This document shows, piece after piece, positions 29,203-37,905 of a stretch of DNA of 64,000 nucleotides. A model generated the notes under the pieces. The model searched no databases. It saw only the letters and a list, made by a program, of their open reading frames with translations, and was not told the origin of the DNA. The position numbers were made by a program, and so were the translations under genes. The stretch spans positions 992,001 to 1,056,000 of the forward strand of contig JAWKTN010000003.1 in assembly GCA_041399065.1 (NCBI GenBank). Reading direction: 5' to 3'. Each line of letters opens with the position of its first letter. Position 1 is the stretch's first letter. The DNA comes from JAGQPD01 sp020426865 (GTDB lineage Bacteria > Planctomycetota > Planctomycetia > Pirellulales > Pirellulaceae).

Positions 29203-30120
29203 ATGTACAAACAAGTTAACCATGATATACAGTGCTGTAAGAATTGCGGCACAATTAGTCCCGTGAGCTTTCGAATTCGATGCGGGAGTATCCGTATCTG
29301 CCCATCGTGTTCACTGCACTATCTCGACCATCTTGATGAATGCGACACAGTGGACCCGAAAGTCAACATGAAGTCGCTCACAGCCGAACTCACGCGGTAT
29401 CTTGAAACAAATCTTCAGTCTTCTGAAGCGAGGTTCAATTCTCAGATCGACATCATCCGTCGCCTTGGTGCTGTCGGTGGAAGTCGGATATTGGATATTG
29501 GATGCGGTGGAGGGCTATTTATGGCCAAGGCCCGAGAGTTAGGTGCCCGTGTAACGGGAATTGAGTTAGATGACGGTCGCGCGGCCTACTGCATCATGAA
29601 ACACGGTTTGGATGTCGTAAAACATCGAATTGAGGATCCTTATTGGCAACGAAGGTACGGTACCTTCGACTTCGTGACAATGTGGGACGTAATTGAACAT
29701 GTCAACTTCCCACTTGCAACGTTAACGGCGGCTGCCAACCTGCTAAAACGAGGTGGAATCCTTGTTGTCGATACACCAGCACGTGATTCCTTTTACTATC
29801 GCGTCGGTGTTGCTACTTATCGTGCGACGTGTGGGCTGGTACCTTCGTTTCTCAACGTGATGTACTCGAATCACGCATTTGGCCATAAGCAGATTCTCTC
29901 GACGAGCGAACTTAGAGTCCTATTTGAGTATGCTCGGCTTGATGTAATTCGGATTGAGAAATTCCATGAGCTTTCGTTTCCTTGCGAGTTTTATTTACAG
30001 AAGATGACAGGGTCTCAATACTTCGCACGTGCGATGGCGCCAATCGCGGCCAGTTTTTTTCGGTTTTTTCGTTTGAGAAACAAAATGGTGGGGATAGCAT
30101 GTCGTTTGACAGGCGAGTGA
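29203..30120 (+). CDS. Class I SAM methyltransferase with N-terminal zinc ribbon
   Basis: The start ATG 29203 (MYKQVNHDIQCCKNCG) is chosen because upstream frames lie within the asnB copy. Residues 11-40 contain four Cys in two CxxC-like pairs (CKNCG and CPSCSLHY), a small zinc ribbon common in O-antigen-locus methyltransferases. The Rossmann domain has ILDIGCGGGLFMAKARELGA (motif I), GIELDDGRA, and FVTMWDVIEHVNFPL. The C-terminal part resembles ubiquinone/sugar methyltransferases. It probably methylates a sugar of the repeat unit. Confidence 0.82.
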   Translation: MYKQVNHDIQCCKNCGTISPVSFRIRCGSIRICPSCSLHYLDHLDECDTVDPKVNMKSLTAELTRYLETNLQSSEARFNSQIDIIRRLGAVGGSRILDIGCGGGLFMAKARELGARVTGIELDDGRAAYCIMKHGLDVVKHRIEDPYWQRRYGTFDFVTMWDVIEHVNFPLATLTAAANLLKRGGILVVDTPARDSFYYRVGVATYRATCGLVPSFLNVMYSNHAFGHKQILSTSELRVLFEYARLDVIRIEKFHELSFPCEFYLQKMTGSQYFARAMAPIAASFFRFFRLRNKMVGIACRLTGE

Positions 30121-30434
30121 ACAGTGACAACAAACAACGAGGACGTGAGGAGCATGATACGTTTCCTACGACTTACCGTTGTAACTCCAAGGGGCAAATG
30201 AGAGCGGTTACGAGGGACACAGGGTTGACGCTTGACTCCATCGAGTATTGGGAAGGGCGACCGGAATACTTGCGGCTGACACCGATTACCTATTTATGCG
30301 GCATTGCCTACGAAAGATTCGTCAATTGCCATGCGTTATTTGCAGGGTTTAGGGCCGTGATCGTCGCCGAGTTTCGAAAACGTATTTAGGGCAATCATGA
30401 CGCGGGCCAAAAGCCAAAAAACTCAATTTTGAAG
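30121..30434. other. Spacer with one doubtful small reading frame
   Basis: This 314-bp region precedes the two-domain oxidoreductase. A frame with ATG at 30099, overlapping the methyltransferase stop and ending at 30389, would encode 96 residues (containing SIEYWEGRPEYLRLTPITY). It matches nothing I know and has no RBS. It could be a small gene or a remnant; I leave it uncalled. Confidence 0.35.
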
Positions 30435-32597
30435 ATGAAACAGATCGTTCAAAACCTTCGGAATGGTATCATCCATATTGATCAGATTCCCACTCCGGCT
30501 GTGCAGCGGGGTGAGGTTCTGGTGGCAAATCAAGCTTCCCTTGTGTCGGCCGGTACCGAGAAGTCAATGATGGAGTTGGCCAAACGATCGCTTCTGGGAA
30601 AGGCGCGCGAACGGCCCGATCAGTTTCGGCGGGTCCTCGAAAAGATCCGCTCCGAAGGGCTGTACGCGACCGTCCAGCAAGTACAGACAAAACTCGACGA
30701 ACCCATCGCCATGGGCTACAGTTCCGCTGGTATCGTTGTTGCCTGTGGGGACGGGGTACAGGATTTCAAGCCCGGAGATCATGTCGCTACAAACGGTCCC
30801 CACGCCGAAGTGGTCAGCGTGCCCACGAACTTGTCTGCACACATACCCAACGGGGTGTCAATGGAGTGCGCATCGTTTGGCGTGTTGGGTAGCATTGCGT
30901 TACAAGGTGTTCGGCTATCTAGATGCCAGCTAGGCGAAACAGTATTTGTCATTGGACTGGGGTTGGTTGGGCAACTGACCGTGGCGTTGCTGTCAACGTG
31001 CGGCGCCAAAGTCGTTGGCACAGATCTCGATGCGGCTCGTTGCGAGCTGGCGGCGCGTATGGGAGCATCCATCGCGAGGCCGGGAATCAAGCCGTCCGAT
31101 GTTGAGTCGCTTACGGGCGGTCTGGGCGCCGATGCGGTCATCGTCGCGGCGAGCACGAAGTCTAACGCCCCGCTGGAACTGGCTTGTCACGCAGTGCGAA
31201 AGAAAGGGCGCATCGTATTGGTAGGCGTCGTTGGCCTCAATTTCGATCGTCGGCCCATGTATTTCAAAGAAGCCGAATTCGTCGTCTCGTGTTCCTATGG
31301 TCCCGGAAGATACGACGCCGATTACGAAAGTCGAGGCATCGACTACCCGGCACCCTATGTCCGGTGGACGGAACAACGAAACATACAGTTTGTACTCGAT
31401 CTGATGGGGCAAGGGAAGCTGGACGTTGGGCCTTTGATCACTCACCGGTTTGAGATTGAACAGGCGGAGCAAGCATACGAACTGATCGAACGTGGAACCG
31501 AATCGTACCTTGGTATTGTCGTACGGTATCCGGAGCTTTCACGCCGACAAGATGACCGTGTCCTTCATGTTCGTACCTCACGCGATAGCAATCGATCTGG
31601 GCTGCATGTGTGTGGCATAATAGGCGCCGGCAACTTCGCGCGCATGGTGATGCTACCCATCATTAGAAATGCGAAGGCACTTCGACTGAAGAGAATCTGC
31701 AGCGCTCATGGCGTGACGGCTGCGCATGCAGCCAAGTCTTTTGGTATTGAGCAGGCGTGTTCGTCAGAGCGGGAAATCCTGGACGATCCCGATATCGGCA
31801 CGGTCTTTTCGTTTACACGACACGATCAACATGCCAACCAAGTGATTGAATCGATTCGGAACGGCAAGAACATATTTGTCGAGAAGCCGCTGTGTCTGCG
31901 AGTCGAGGAATTGGTTGAAATCGAGGCCGCGCGGGGCGAGCTCGGCGATTCTGCCCCGTTGGTGATGGTCGGTTTCAATCGACGCTTTTCTCCGGCAGCC
32001 TACTCAGTGCGGCAGTTTTTCATGCAGATGTTGGAACCTATGACGGTATCGATTCGGTTCAATGCCGGTGAGATTCCGGCGGATCATTGGACTCAGCATG
32101 ATCTGGAGGGGGGGGGGCGCATTATCGGCGAAGCATGCCACGCGATCGATCTGGCGACGTACCTAACGGGCTCGTTGCCGGTCCGCGTGTTTGCCGAATC
32201 GGTGTCGATTCGGGATCCGGGCCGAGTGAGTGATGATCAATGTTTTATTACGCTGCGGCATGCCAACGGTAGCGTCAGTAGCATCGGCTATTTGGCTGGG
32301 GGCGACAAAGCGTTTCCAAAGGAGCGGGTGGAAGTATTCGGCGGCGGCAGGGTGGCTGTCATCGACGACTTCCGGTCGGTGACAACATGCGTGAGTGGGC
32401 GGATGAAGACACAGAAGATGCGTCGCGATAAGGGGCATGCTCAGGAAATCGCCGCGTGGGTAGCTGCTTTGTCCGGGAAGACCACTTCGCCCATACCGTG
32501 GCACGAGATACGAGCGGTTACGTGGGCGTCCATTCTGGCGATACGAAGTTTACGCGAGGGTATTCCGTGCGATATTCCTGGGACCGTCCCGCTTTGA
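30435..32597 (+). CDS. Two-domain oxidoreductase: MDR dehydrogenase + Gfo/Idh/MocA
   Basis: The start is ATG 30435 (MKQIVQNLRNG), two codons inside a TTG. The N-terminal half (about residues 1-370) is a medium-chain dehydrogenase/reductase: GYSSAGIVVACGDGV, FKPGDHVA, the NAD-binding FVIGLGLVGQL, and a full C-terminal lobe. The second half (about 390-720) is a Gfo/Idh/MocA oxidoreductase: VCGIIGAGNFARM for NAD(P), then the signature FVEKPLCL. Such fusions are recurrent in surface-polysaccharide loci next to heparinase-like and WbuB-like genes, exactly the order seen here. It probably oxidises or epimerises a nucleotide sugar or glycoside. Confidence 0.85.
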   Translation: MKQIVQNLRNGIIHIDQIPTPAVQRGEVLVANQASLVSAGTEKSMMELAKRSLLGKARERPDQFRRVLEKIRSEGLYATVQQVQTKLDEPIAMGYSSAGIVVACGDGVQDFKPGDHVATNGPHAEVVSVPTNLSAHIPNGVSMECASFGVLGSIALQGVRLSRCQLGETVFVIGLGLVGQLTVALLSTCGAKVVGTDLDAARCELAARMGASIARPGIKPSDVESLTGGLGADAVIVAASTKSNAPLELACHAVRKKGRIVLVGVVGLNFDRRPMYFKEAEFVVSCSYGPGRYDADYESRGIDYPAPYVRWTEQRNIQFVLDLMGQGKLDVGPLITHRFEIEQAEQAYELIERGTESYLGIVVRYPELSRRQDDRVLHVRTSRDSNRSGLHVCGIIGAGNFARMVMLPIIRNAKALRLKRICSAHGVTAAHAAKSFGIEQACSSEREILDDPDIGTVFSFTRHDQHANQVIESIRNGKNIFVEKPLCLRVEELVEIEAARGELGDSAPLVMVGFNRRFSPAAYSVRQFFMQMLEPMTVSIRFNAGEIPADHWTQHDLEGGGRIIGEACHAIDLATYLTGSLPVRVFAESVSIRDPGRVSDDQCFITLRHANGSVSSIGYLAGGDKAFPKERVEVFGGGRVAVIDDFRSVTTCVSGRMKTQKMRRDKGHAQEIAAWVAALSGKTTSPIPWHEIRAVTWASILAIRSLREGIPCDIPGTVPL

Positions 32598-32900
32598 ATT
32601 AAACCACAACTTCGTGTGGTTCGGCCGCGGTCGGCGCCTTGGGGAAGTATGGATGCCGACATCCGAACCAACCGCCGAGCGCGGGTTCCAACCGGTTGCA
32701 GTGATCGTACCGATTCGATCGACGGAGGCAACCACTCGAAATCCTCGCATTTTGCCGTTTTCCTTCGGAACATCCTTGACTGATTCCGGGTTTTCGGTCA
32801 GGTTGAAGTAGACGGAACTGGATAGTGGCGGGGACCGAGGTTTGGGCACCGGTCGCTGGCCAATGCGGGGGTCACGGCGCTCTTGGTGGAATGAAGTTTG
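32598..32900. other. Spacer with small hairpin after the oxidoreductase
   Basis: This 303-bp gap has a 7-bp hairpin (32602-32608 with 32615-32621, loop ACTTCG) just after the stop, without a T-tract. The rest shows no recognisable feature. A weak terminator or mRNA-stabilising hairpin is possible. Confidence 0.4.
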
Positions 32901-34223
32901 ATGCGCATTACGATATTCTCACACTACTTCCCACCGGAAGGAAACGCGCCCGCCTCGCGGACCTTTGAGCATGCGCGGCAGTGGGTTGAAGCGGGACACG
33001 AAGTGACGGTCGTGACTTGCGTTCCGAATGTACCCACGGGCATTGCTTACGCGGGGTATCGGAACCACCTATGGCCACAACGGGAGAGCCGTCACGGGAT
33101 CGAGGTTGTGCGCGTTTGGACGTATCTGTCTCCCAATTCAGGGACTTTGCCTCGCATCGGCAATTATGTTTCCTACATGCTCTCGGCGGTGTTGGCATTC
33201 ATGTTTTTCGTGCGCCGTCCAAACGTGATTGTGGCGACCTCGCCGCAGTTCTTCTGCGGGTGGGCGGGGATACTGGCCGGCTGGTTGAAATGGACGCCGA
33301 CCGTCCTGGAAATCCGCGACATTTGGCCCGAGTCGATCATGGCGGTCGGGGCGATGCACAGGGGGTGGACGATTCGATTTGTGGAGTGGTTGGAGCGATG
33401 GATGTACCGTGCCGCCAGCCATATTGTCACGGTTGGCAAAGGGTATCGAGATAACATTCAAACGAAGGTACCGGCAGCCACTCGGATTTCGGTGATTACG
33501 AACGGCGTTGATGGACGACTGTTCGCCCCGGCCCCGGTTTCTGAGTGCTTTCGTCGTCACTTCGGCTTGGGCGACCGCTTTGTCTGTGCCTACGTGGGAA
33601 CGCTGGGAATGGCTCACGGATTAGACGTGGTCATACGAGCCGCTGAATTGTTGCGACAGCGCAGGCGGGACGACATTGTGTTTCTGTTGGTTGGAGATGG
33701 AGCCCATCGGGCGCGACTCGAACGGCAGGTGGAGCAAGCTGAACTCGGTTCATACGTGCGTTTTGCTGGACTATTGCCAAAGGCCGACATGCCCATGGCG
33801 TTGACCAGTTCCGATGCTCTGCTGATTCATTTGCGGAAGTGCGAGCTCTTCACGACGGTCATACCGTCAAAGCTATTTGAGTCGATGGCAGTGCAGCGAC
33901 CAATAATCTTGGGGGTCCGCGGCGAGGCCGCGGAGATTCTGCACGATTTTAATGCCGGGCTACAGATGGAACCGGAAAACGAGCACGATTTGGCTTCGGC
34001 GGTGGTCCGTTTGGCGGAGGATCCAGAATACGCCGCGCAGCTGGGCATAAACGGACGAGTGGCGGTTATGGAGAAGTATCGTCGCGATGTCTTGGCGGCG
34101 GAGTATTTGAGTTTGTTGTGCGAGGTTGCGCTGCGTTCGGCATGTGAAGATAGTGTTGCCACGTCGCCATCGCGATTAGTGGCCGAGAAGACTGCCGAAC
34201 GGACGCTGGCGAAGCAAAAGTAG
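32901..34223 (+). CDS. Glycosyltransferase, WbuB-like GT4
   Basis: The start is ATG 32901 (MRITIFSHYFPPEGNAPASR), one codon inside a TTG. The opening FSHYFPPEGNAPASRTFEHA and later LEIRDIWPESI are characteristic of the WbuB/WcaI-type family. The C-domain has AYVGTLGMAHGLDVVIRAA, LLVGDGAHRARLE and TVIPSKLFESMAVQRPIILG, the IPSKLFExMA motif typical of this group. 440 residues. It follows the two-domain oxidoreductase and precedes the heparinase-like gene, a recurrent trio in polysaccharide loci. Confidence 0.85.
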   Translation: MRITIFSHYFPPEGNAPASRTFEHARQWVEAGHEVTVVTCVPNVPTGIAYAGYRNHLWPQRESRHGIEVVRVWTYLSPNSGTLPRIGNYVSYMLSAVLAFMFFVRRPNVIVATSPQFFCGWAGILAGWLKWTPTVLEIRDIWPESIMAVGAMHRGWTIRFVEWLERWMYRAASHIVTVGKGYRDNIQTKVPAATRISVITNGVDGRLFAPAPVSECFRRHFGLGDRFVCAYVGTLGMAHGLDVVIRAAELLRQRRRDDIVFLLVGDGAHRARLERQVEQAELGSYVRFAGLLPKADMPMALTSSDALLIHLRKCELFTTVIPSKLFESMAVQRPIILGVRGEAAEILHDFNAGLQMEPENEHDLASAVVRLAEDPEYAAQLGINGRVAVMEKYRRDVLAAEYLSLLCEVALRSACEDSVATSPSRLVAEKTAERTLAKQK

Positions 34224-34251
34224 CCGTGGCGAATGCGAGGACGAAGCGCAG

Positions 34252-36192
34252 TTGGGCGATTACGAGATTACAAAACTCCCCGACTTGGCCGATCGGACGG
34301 CGAGTGTCGTGCCCGGCTCAAACCTGAGTCGACTCTGGAATGTCGCCAGATACTATCCCAAGCAACAGATGTTGCAACGTGCGATTTCCATCGGCAAGCG
34401 AACATGGGCAGGGGGCGTGGCGACGCGGTCGCAACTGCAACGAGGTAGTGATTGTCGTCCGACGGACGAAGCACTAGCATGTTTGGCCCAGGCTGCGCAA
34501 GCAAGAATGTTCAGTATTCCGGATGCCGATCAGCGAGCGGACCGTTTGCTCGCAGGCGAGTTTCATTTTCTCAACCACTGCAAGAAACTCGGCGAGCTGG
34601 TGCCTTGGGACTTGCGGACCGATTCGACAACGACGCGACTGTGGCGATTTCATTTGCATTACCAGGACTATTTGTTGGAGCTCGGGATCGCCGCGTTAAA
34701 GCACCGCCGCTTCGATTATCGTGACCGCGCTTGGCAGTTGGTCGAGCAGTGGATGGCGGGAAACCGTGGCAGTTTGGGACGGGACAGGACCGATGCCTGG
34801 CATCCGTATTGTGTGTCGCGGCGGATTGCTGCCTGGGTGATGTTGTGGTCCCTGCACGCTCCTCCGGACGGCCTCGAAACCCAAGTGACCACCAGTTTGT
34901 TTGAGCAAGCGGCGTACCTGGCAAACAACTTGGAGTGGGACATCCGCGGAAATCACTTATTGGTAAACCTCAAAGCACTGGTGATTGCTGGGCGTTTTTT
35001 CGGAGGGGACCAGGGGGGCCAATGGCTGTCGCTTGGCGTCCAGTTACTTATCAAGGAGCTCGACTATCAGGTTTTGCCGCACGGCGAACATTTTGAACGA
35101 TCGCCGATGTATCATTTGGCGATGCTTGAATTGGTGTTGGACGTCTGCGATGCCTTGAACGGGTCCGATTGGGAAGCGAAAACTTGCGCTACATTCTACC
35201 AATACGCTGTGCGGATGGCCGGGTTTTCGCACGGCGTTTCCCATCCGGACGGCGGGATGCCGCTATTGGCGGATTCTGCGTTTGATGGTGCTCCAAGCCT
35301 CGCAGCGTGTCGCCGCAGACTATCGGGTCCAACGGGGGCGACAAGGATCAATATGGGTGGTACGATGACCGGGCCGTACTGGACTTATCGAAGTGACGAG
35401 CTGTTTTTGCTGTTTGATGCCGGCGTGGCAGCAGCGGACGATCTTCCGGCACATGGACATGCGGATCTCCTGACCATTGAGGCTTCGTGGCGCGGGCGAC
35501 GTTTCATCGTTGACAGCGGAGTTTATAATTATGAAGAAGATGCGATGCGGGATTATTGTCGCGGTACGGCGGGGCACAACACCTTAGAGATCGATGCAGT
35601 AAATCAATGTGATGTTTGGTCGCGGTTCCGCATGGGACGTCGCGGCCATTCATCGCAGTTGAGTACTGGCGTGCGCGGTGTTTTGACTTGGGCGCGTGCC
35701 AGCCACGACGCGTATCGTAATCTTGGCAAAATAATGATAACGCGTTGGGTCGGTTGTTCGGCTGCAGGCTTTGTCGGGTGTATGGACCGCGCGACGGGAA
35801 GTGGACGTCGGACATTGCGACAATGGCTACACTTCCACCCAGATACAATCTTACTTTCGGCAGTATCGGATAGCATTCTCGTAGAACTGCACAGCGATAA
35901 ACTGCGAGTCAATTTTTTCAGTGAAGGCAAACTCGAATTCTGGAAAGGTTGGTATTGTCCCGAGTTTGGCGTACGCCTGCCCTCATTGACTGTGAGTTGG
36001 ACTACGGAGGCCGATTTGCCAACGTATACGGGTTGGTGGCTGGCTCCGGACGAGTCGGCGAGCGGTTTTTCGACGGCAGCGGAATTCGGTGGGATTCAAG
36101 TAAGTTTTGATGACGGAGTCCAGCAGGTCAAGTTTGACCCATTCTGCGATCAAAGCGGCTCCGCGCAGGAGCCGACGCTTCCGTTGGGGTGA
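34252..36192 (+). CDS. Heparinase II/III family protein
   Basis: The start is TTG 34252; no ATG or GTG lies in frame nearby upstream, so the exact start is uncertain. The 646-residue protein has the (alpha/alpha) toroid region with WRFHLHYQDYLLELG, DAWHPYCVSRR, IRGNHLLVNLKAL and HFERSPMYHLAMLE. The C-terminal beta-sandwich has PAHGHADLLTIEASWRGRR, VDSGVYNYE and TAGHNTLEID. These match heparinase II/III-type polysaccharide lyases. In biosynthetic loci they are thought to trim or epimerise the nascent uronate-containing polymer. No signal peptide is visible at this start, so the site of action is unclear. The exosortase gene follows after three bases. Confidence 0.82.
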   Translation: MGDYEITKLPDLADRTASVVPGSNLSRLWNVARYYPKQQMLQRAISIGKRTWAGGVATRSQLQRGSDCRPTDEALACLAQAAQARMFSIPDADQRADRLLAGEFHFLNHCKKLGELVPWDLRTDSTTTRLWRFHLHYQDYLLELGIAALKHRRFDYRDRAWQLVEQWMAGNRGSLGRDRTDAWHPYCVSRRIAAWVMLWSLHAPPDGLETQVTTSLFEQAAYLANNLEWDIRGNHLLVNLKALVIAGRFFGGDQGGQWLSLGVQLLIKELDYQVLPHGEHFERSPMYHLAMLELVLDVCDALNGSDWEAKTCATFYQYAVRMAGFSHGVSHPDGGMPLLADSAFDGAPSLAACRRRLSGPTGATRINMGGTMTGPYWTYRSDELFLLFDAGVAAADDLPAHGHADLLTIEASWRGRRFIVDSGVYNYEEDAMRDYCRGTAGHNTLEIDAVNQCDVWSRFRMGRRGHSSQLSTGVRGVLTWARASHDAYRNLGKIMITRWVGCSAAGFVGCMDRATGSGRRTLRQWLHFHPDTILLSAVSDSILVELHSDKLRVNFFSEGKLEFWKGWYCPEFGVRLPSLTVSWTTEADLPTYTGWWLAPDESASGFSTAAEFGGIQVSFDDGVQQVKFDPFCDQSGSAQEPTLPLG

Positions 36193-36195
36193 ATC

Positions 36196-37905
36196 ATGCA
36201 CGGCGATTTCCCAACTTCGTCCAGTGGATATCGGAGCAGACAGCGGCTTCCGTGGATGTTCGTCGCGTCCGCGATTGTCGGTTGTGGTCCGTTTCTCGTC
36301 TTACACTTACGTTCGCTGTGGGCGCAACAGCAGTATCAGTTCTTTCCGTTTGTGATTGGCGCCGTCGTGGTTTTGCTGTGGACGCGAATTCGTGATGTCG
36401 GCGAAGGAGGCGTCGTGTTTGCGCCGAGCGGATTGTGGCTTCCGCGATTGTCGGTGATGATGGCGTTGATCCTACTTTTGGGGGCCGTCATCCTCGTATC
36501 GGCATGGTTAGCGGCCGTCGCGGCCGTCGTTTTGAGTGCGGCGATGTTCTGGTCGATTGGTAGCAGGAGGCCGGTCAAGTATCTTTGGGGAATCTGGTCG
36601 CTCCTCTGGCTTACGATTCCAGCTCCGCTCGGTCAGGATGCGAACTTCACGCGTCAAATGCAGCGGATTTCGTCGCAAATCTCAAGTCGCGTGCTTGACC
36701 TATTTCAGGTGGAGCATGTGATGGACGGAAATGTGCTGGAGTTAGCATCGCGACAGTTTTTTGTTGATGAAGCCTGCAGCGGTATGATATCGATCATGTC
36801 GGTGGTTGCATGCGGTGCGATCTACGGAGTGTGGGTAAATCGACGCCCGCTTCACATCGTGGCACTCGTTTTTTGTGGCATTTGTTGGGCAGTAGCAATC
36901 AACGTAGGACGCATCAGCGTGATTGCAGTTGTGTACGAGTGGTGGCACGTCGATTGGTCGACGGGCGCCGTTCATGAGTTATTGGGATTGGCGTTGTTCA
37001 TGTTGACCTTCGGTGCCTTGCTTAGCACGGACCGCTTGTTGCAGTTTATGCTTGCGCCGATCCCCGTATTATCGCCGGAGGGAATTCCGTGGGTGATACG
37101 TTGTTGGAACAAACTAACGATGTTGGGTGATCAGCTCGTGGGGCTTCGGACAGGCGTCGACAGAGAGGATATCGGTTCTCAGGAAACCGGTGCGGCGAAA
37201 GTTGCAGGCAATGCCGACGGTCACCGACCCGCCCTCAACCGGTGGTGGCCGATTGCCGCCGCCGTGTCGTTTTTTGTACTTGGCGCGATCCAGGCTGCGG
37301 TATTGATGGACGGGACATCGGTTCACTCAGTCGAGGTCGTGGCTCATGCAAATACCATTGATGCGTCTGTTTTGCCGGAGAAGGTAGGTCCGTGGAAGCG
37401 GGTCGACTTTCAGTTGCAGGAGCGCGAGGCGTATAGTGAATTTGGCAAATACTCACGATCGTATACTTACGAACATTCCACGACGCGCGATTTGGCAATC
37501 GTGTCGTTGGACTACCCCTATCTTGGGGGGTGGCATGACCTTTGTGTATGCTATCGCAATGCGGGATGGCAGGTCAGGCGACGTGACGTGCTGTCGCATC
37601 TTGAAAATGGTTGGAAGTATGTTGAAGGAGAGTTGGAGCCCCCAGAGGGCGACAGGGGATTGCTGCTGTTTGCGGGATTTGACGGTGAAGGCAACCCGGC
37701 CGAGCCGGCATCGTCGTTCGTGATGTGGCGGCCCTGGTTTCGGTTACGCCGACGGTTGTACCTGAACGTGTCGCCCCAGTTGTTTCAAGTGCAGTTGATG
37801 ATACAGTCGCGAAACGCACTGACCGATTCGGTCCATACAGATGTTGACAAGCTATTCGTGGTGTCACGACAGCGATTTCGGGACTATATCGCAACGCAGG
37901 AGTAA
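36196..37905 (+). CDS. Exosortase with fused C-terminal EpsI-like domain (XrtU-like)
   Basis: Residues 1-300 are a multi-spanning exosortase domain. The three conserved residues are visible: Cys194 in EACSGMISIMS, Arg239 in AINVGRISVIA and His260 in GAVHELLGL. After about residue 350 a new membrane span leads to a periplasmic EpsI-like (DUF3485-type) domain containing VGPWKRVDF and YPYLGGWHDLCVCYRNAGW. Exosortases recognise PEP-CTERM tails and cleave or transfer the protein. The planctomycete type is known as exosortase U, and I assign that class with moderate confidence. It starts 3 bases after the heparinase stop and is followed without a gap by the TPR gene. Likely clients in this window are encoded at 3612-4244 and 4250-5203. 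Confidence 0.88.
   Translation: MHGDFPTSSSGYRSRQRLPWMFVASAIVGCGPFLVLHLRSLWAQQQYQFFPFVIGAVVVLLWTRIRDVGEGGVVFAPSGLWLPRLSVMMALILLLGAVILVSAWLAAVAAVVLSAAMFWSIGSRRPVKYLWGIWSLLWLTIPAPLGQDANFTRQMQRISSQISSRVLDLFQVEHVMDGNVLELASRQFFVDEACSGMISIMSVVACGAIYGVWVNRRPLHIVALVFCGICWAVAINVGRISVIAVVYEWWHVDWSTGAVHELLGLALFMLTFGALLSTDRLLQFMLAPIPVLSPEGIPWVIRCWNKLTMLGDQLVGLRTGVDREDIGSQETGAAKVAGNADGHRPALNRWWPIAAAVSFFVLGAIQAAVLMDGTSVHSVEVVAHANTIDASVLPEKVGPWKRVDFQLQEREAYSEFGKYSRSYTYEHSTTRDLAIVSLDYPYLGGWHDLCVCYRNAGWQVRRRDVLSHLENGWKYVEGELEPPEGDRGLLLFAGFDGEGNPAEPASSFVMWRPWFRLRRRLYLNVSPQLFQVQLMIQSRNALTDSVHTDVDKLFVVSRQRFRDYIATQE

Noticed and set aside
30099..30389. Possible 96-residue protein after the zinc-ribbon methyltransferase
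   Set aside because: No recognised motif and no RBS; recorded only as a doubtful frame in the spacer.
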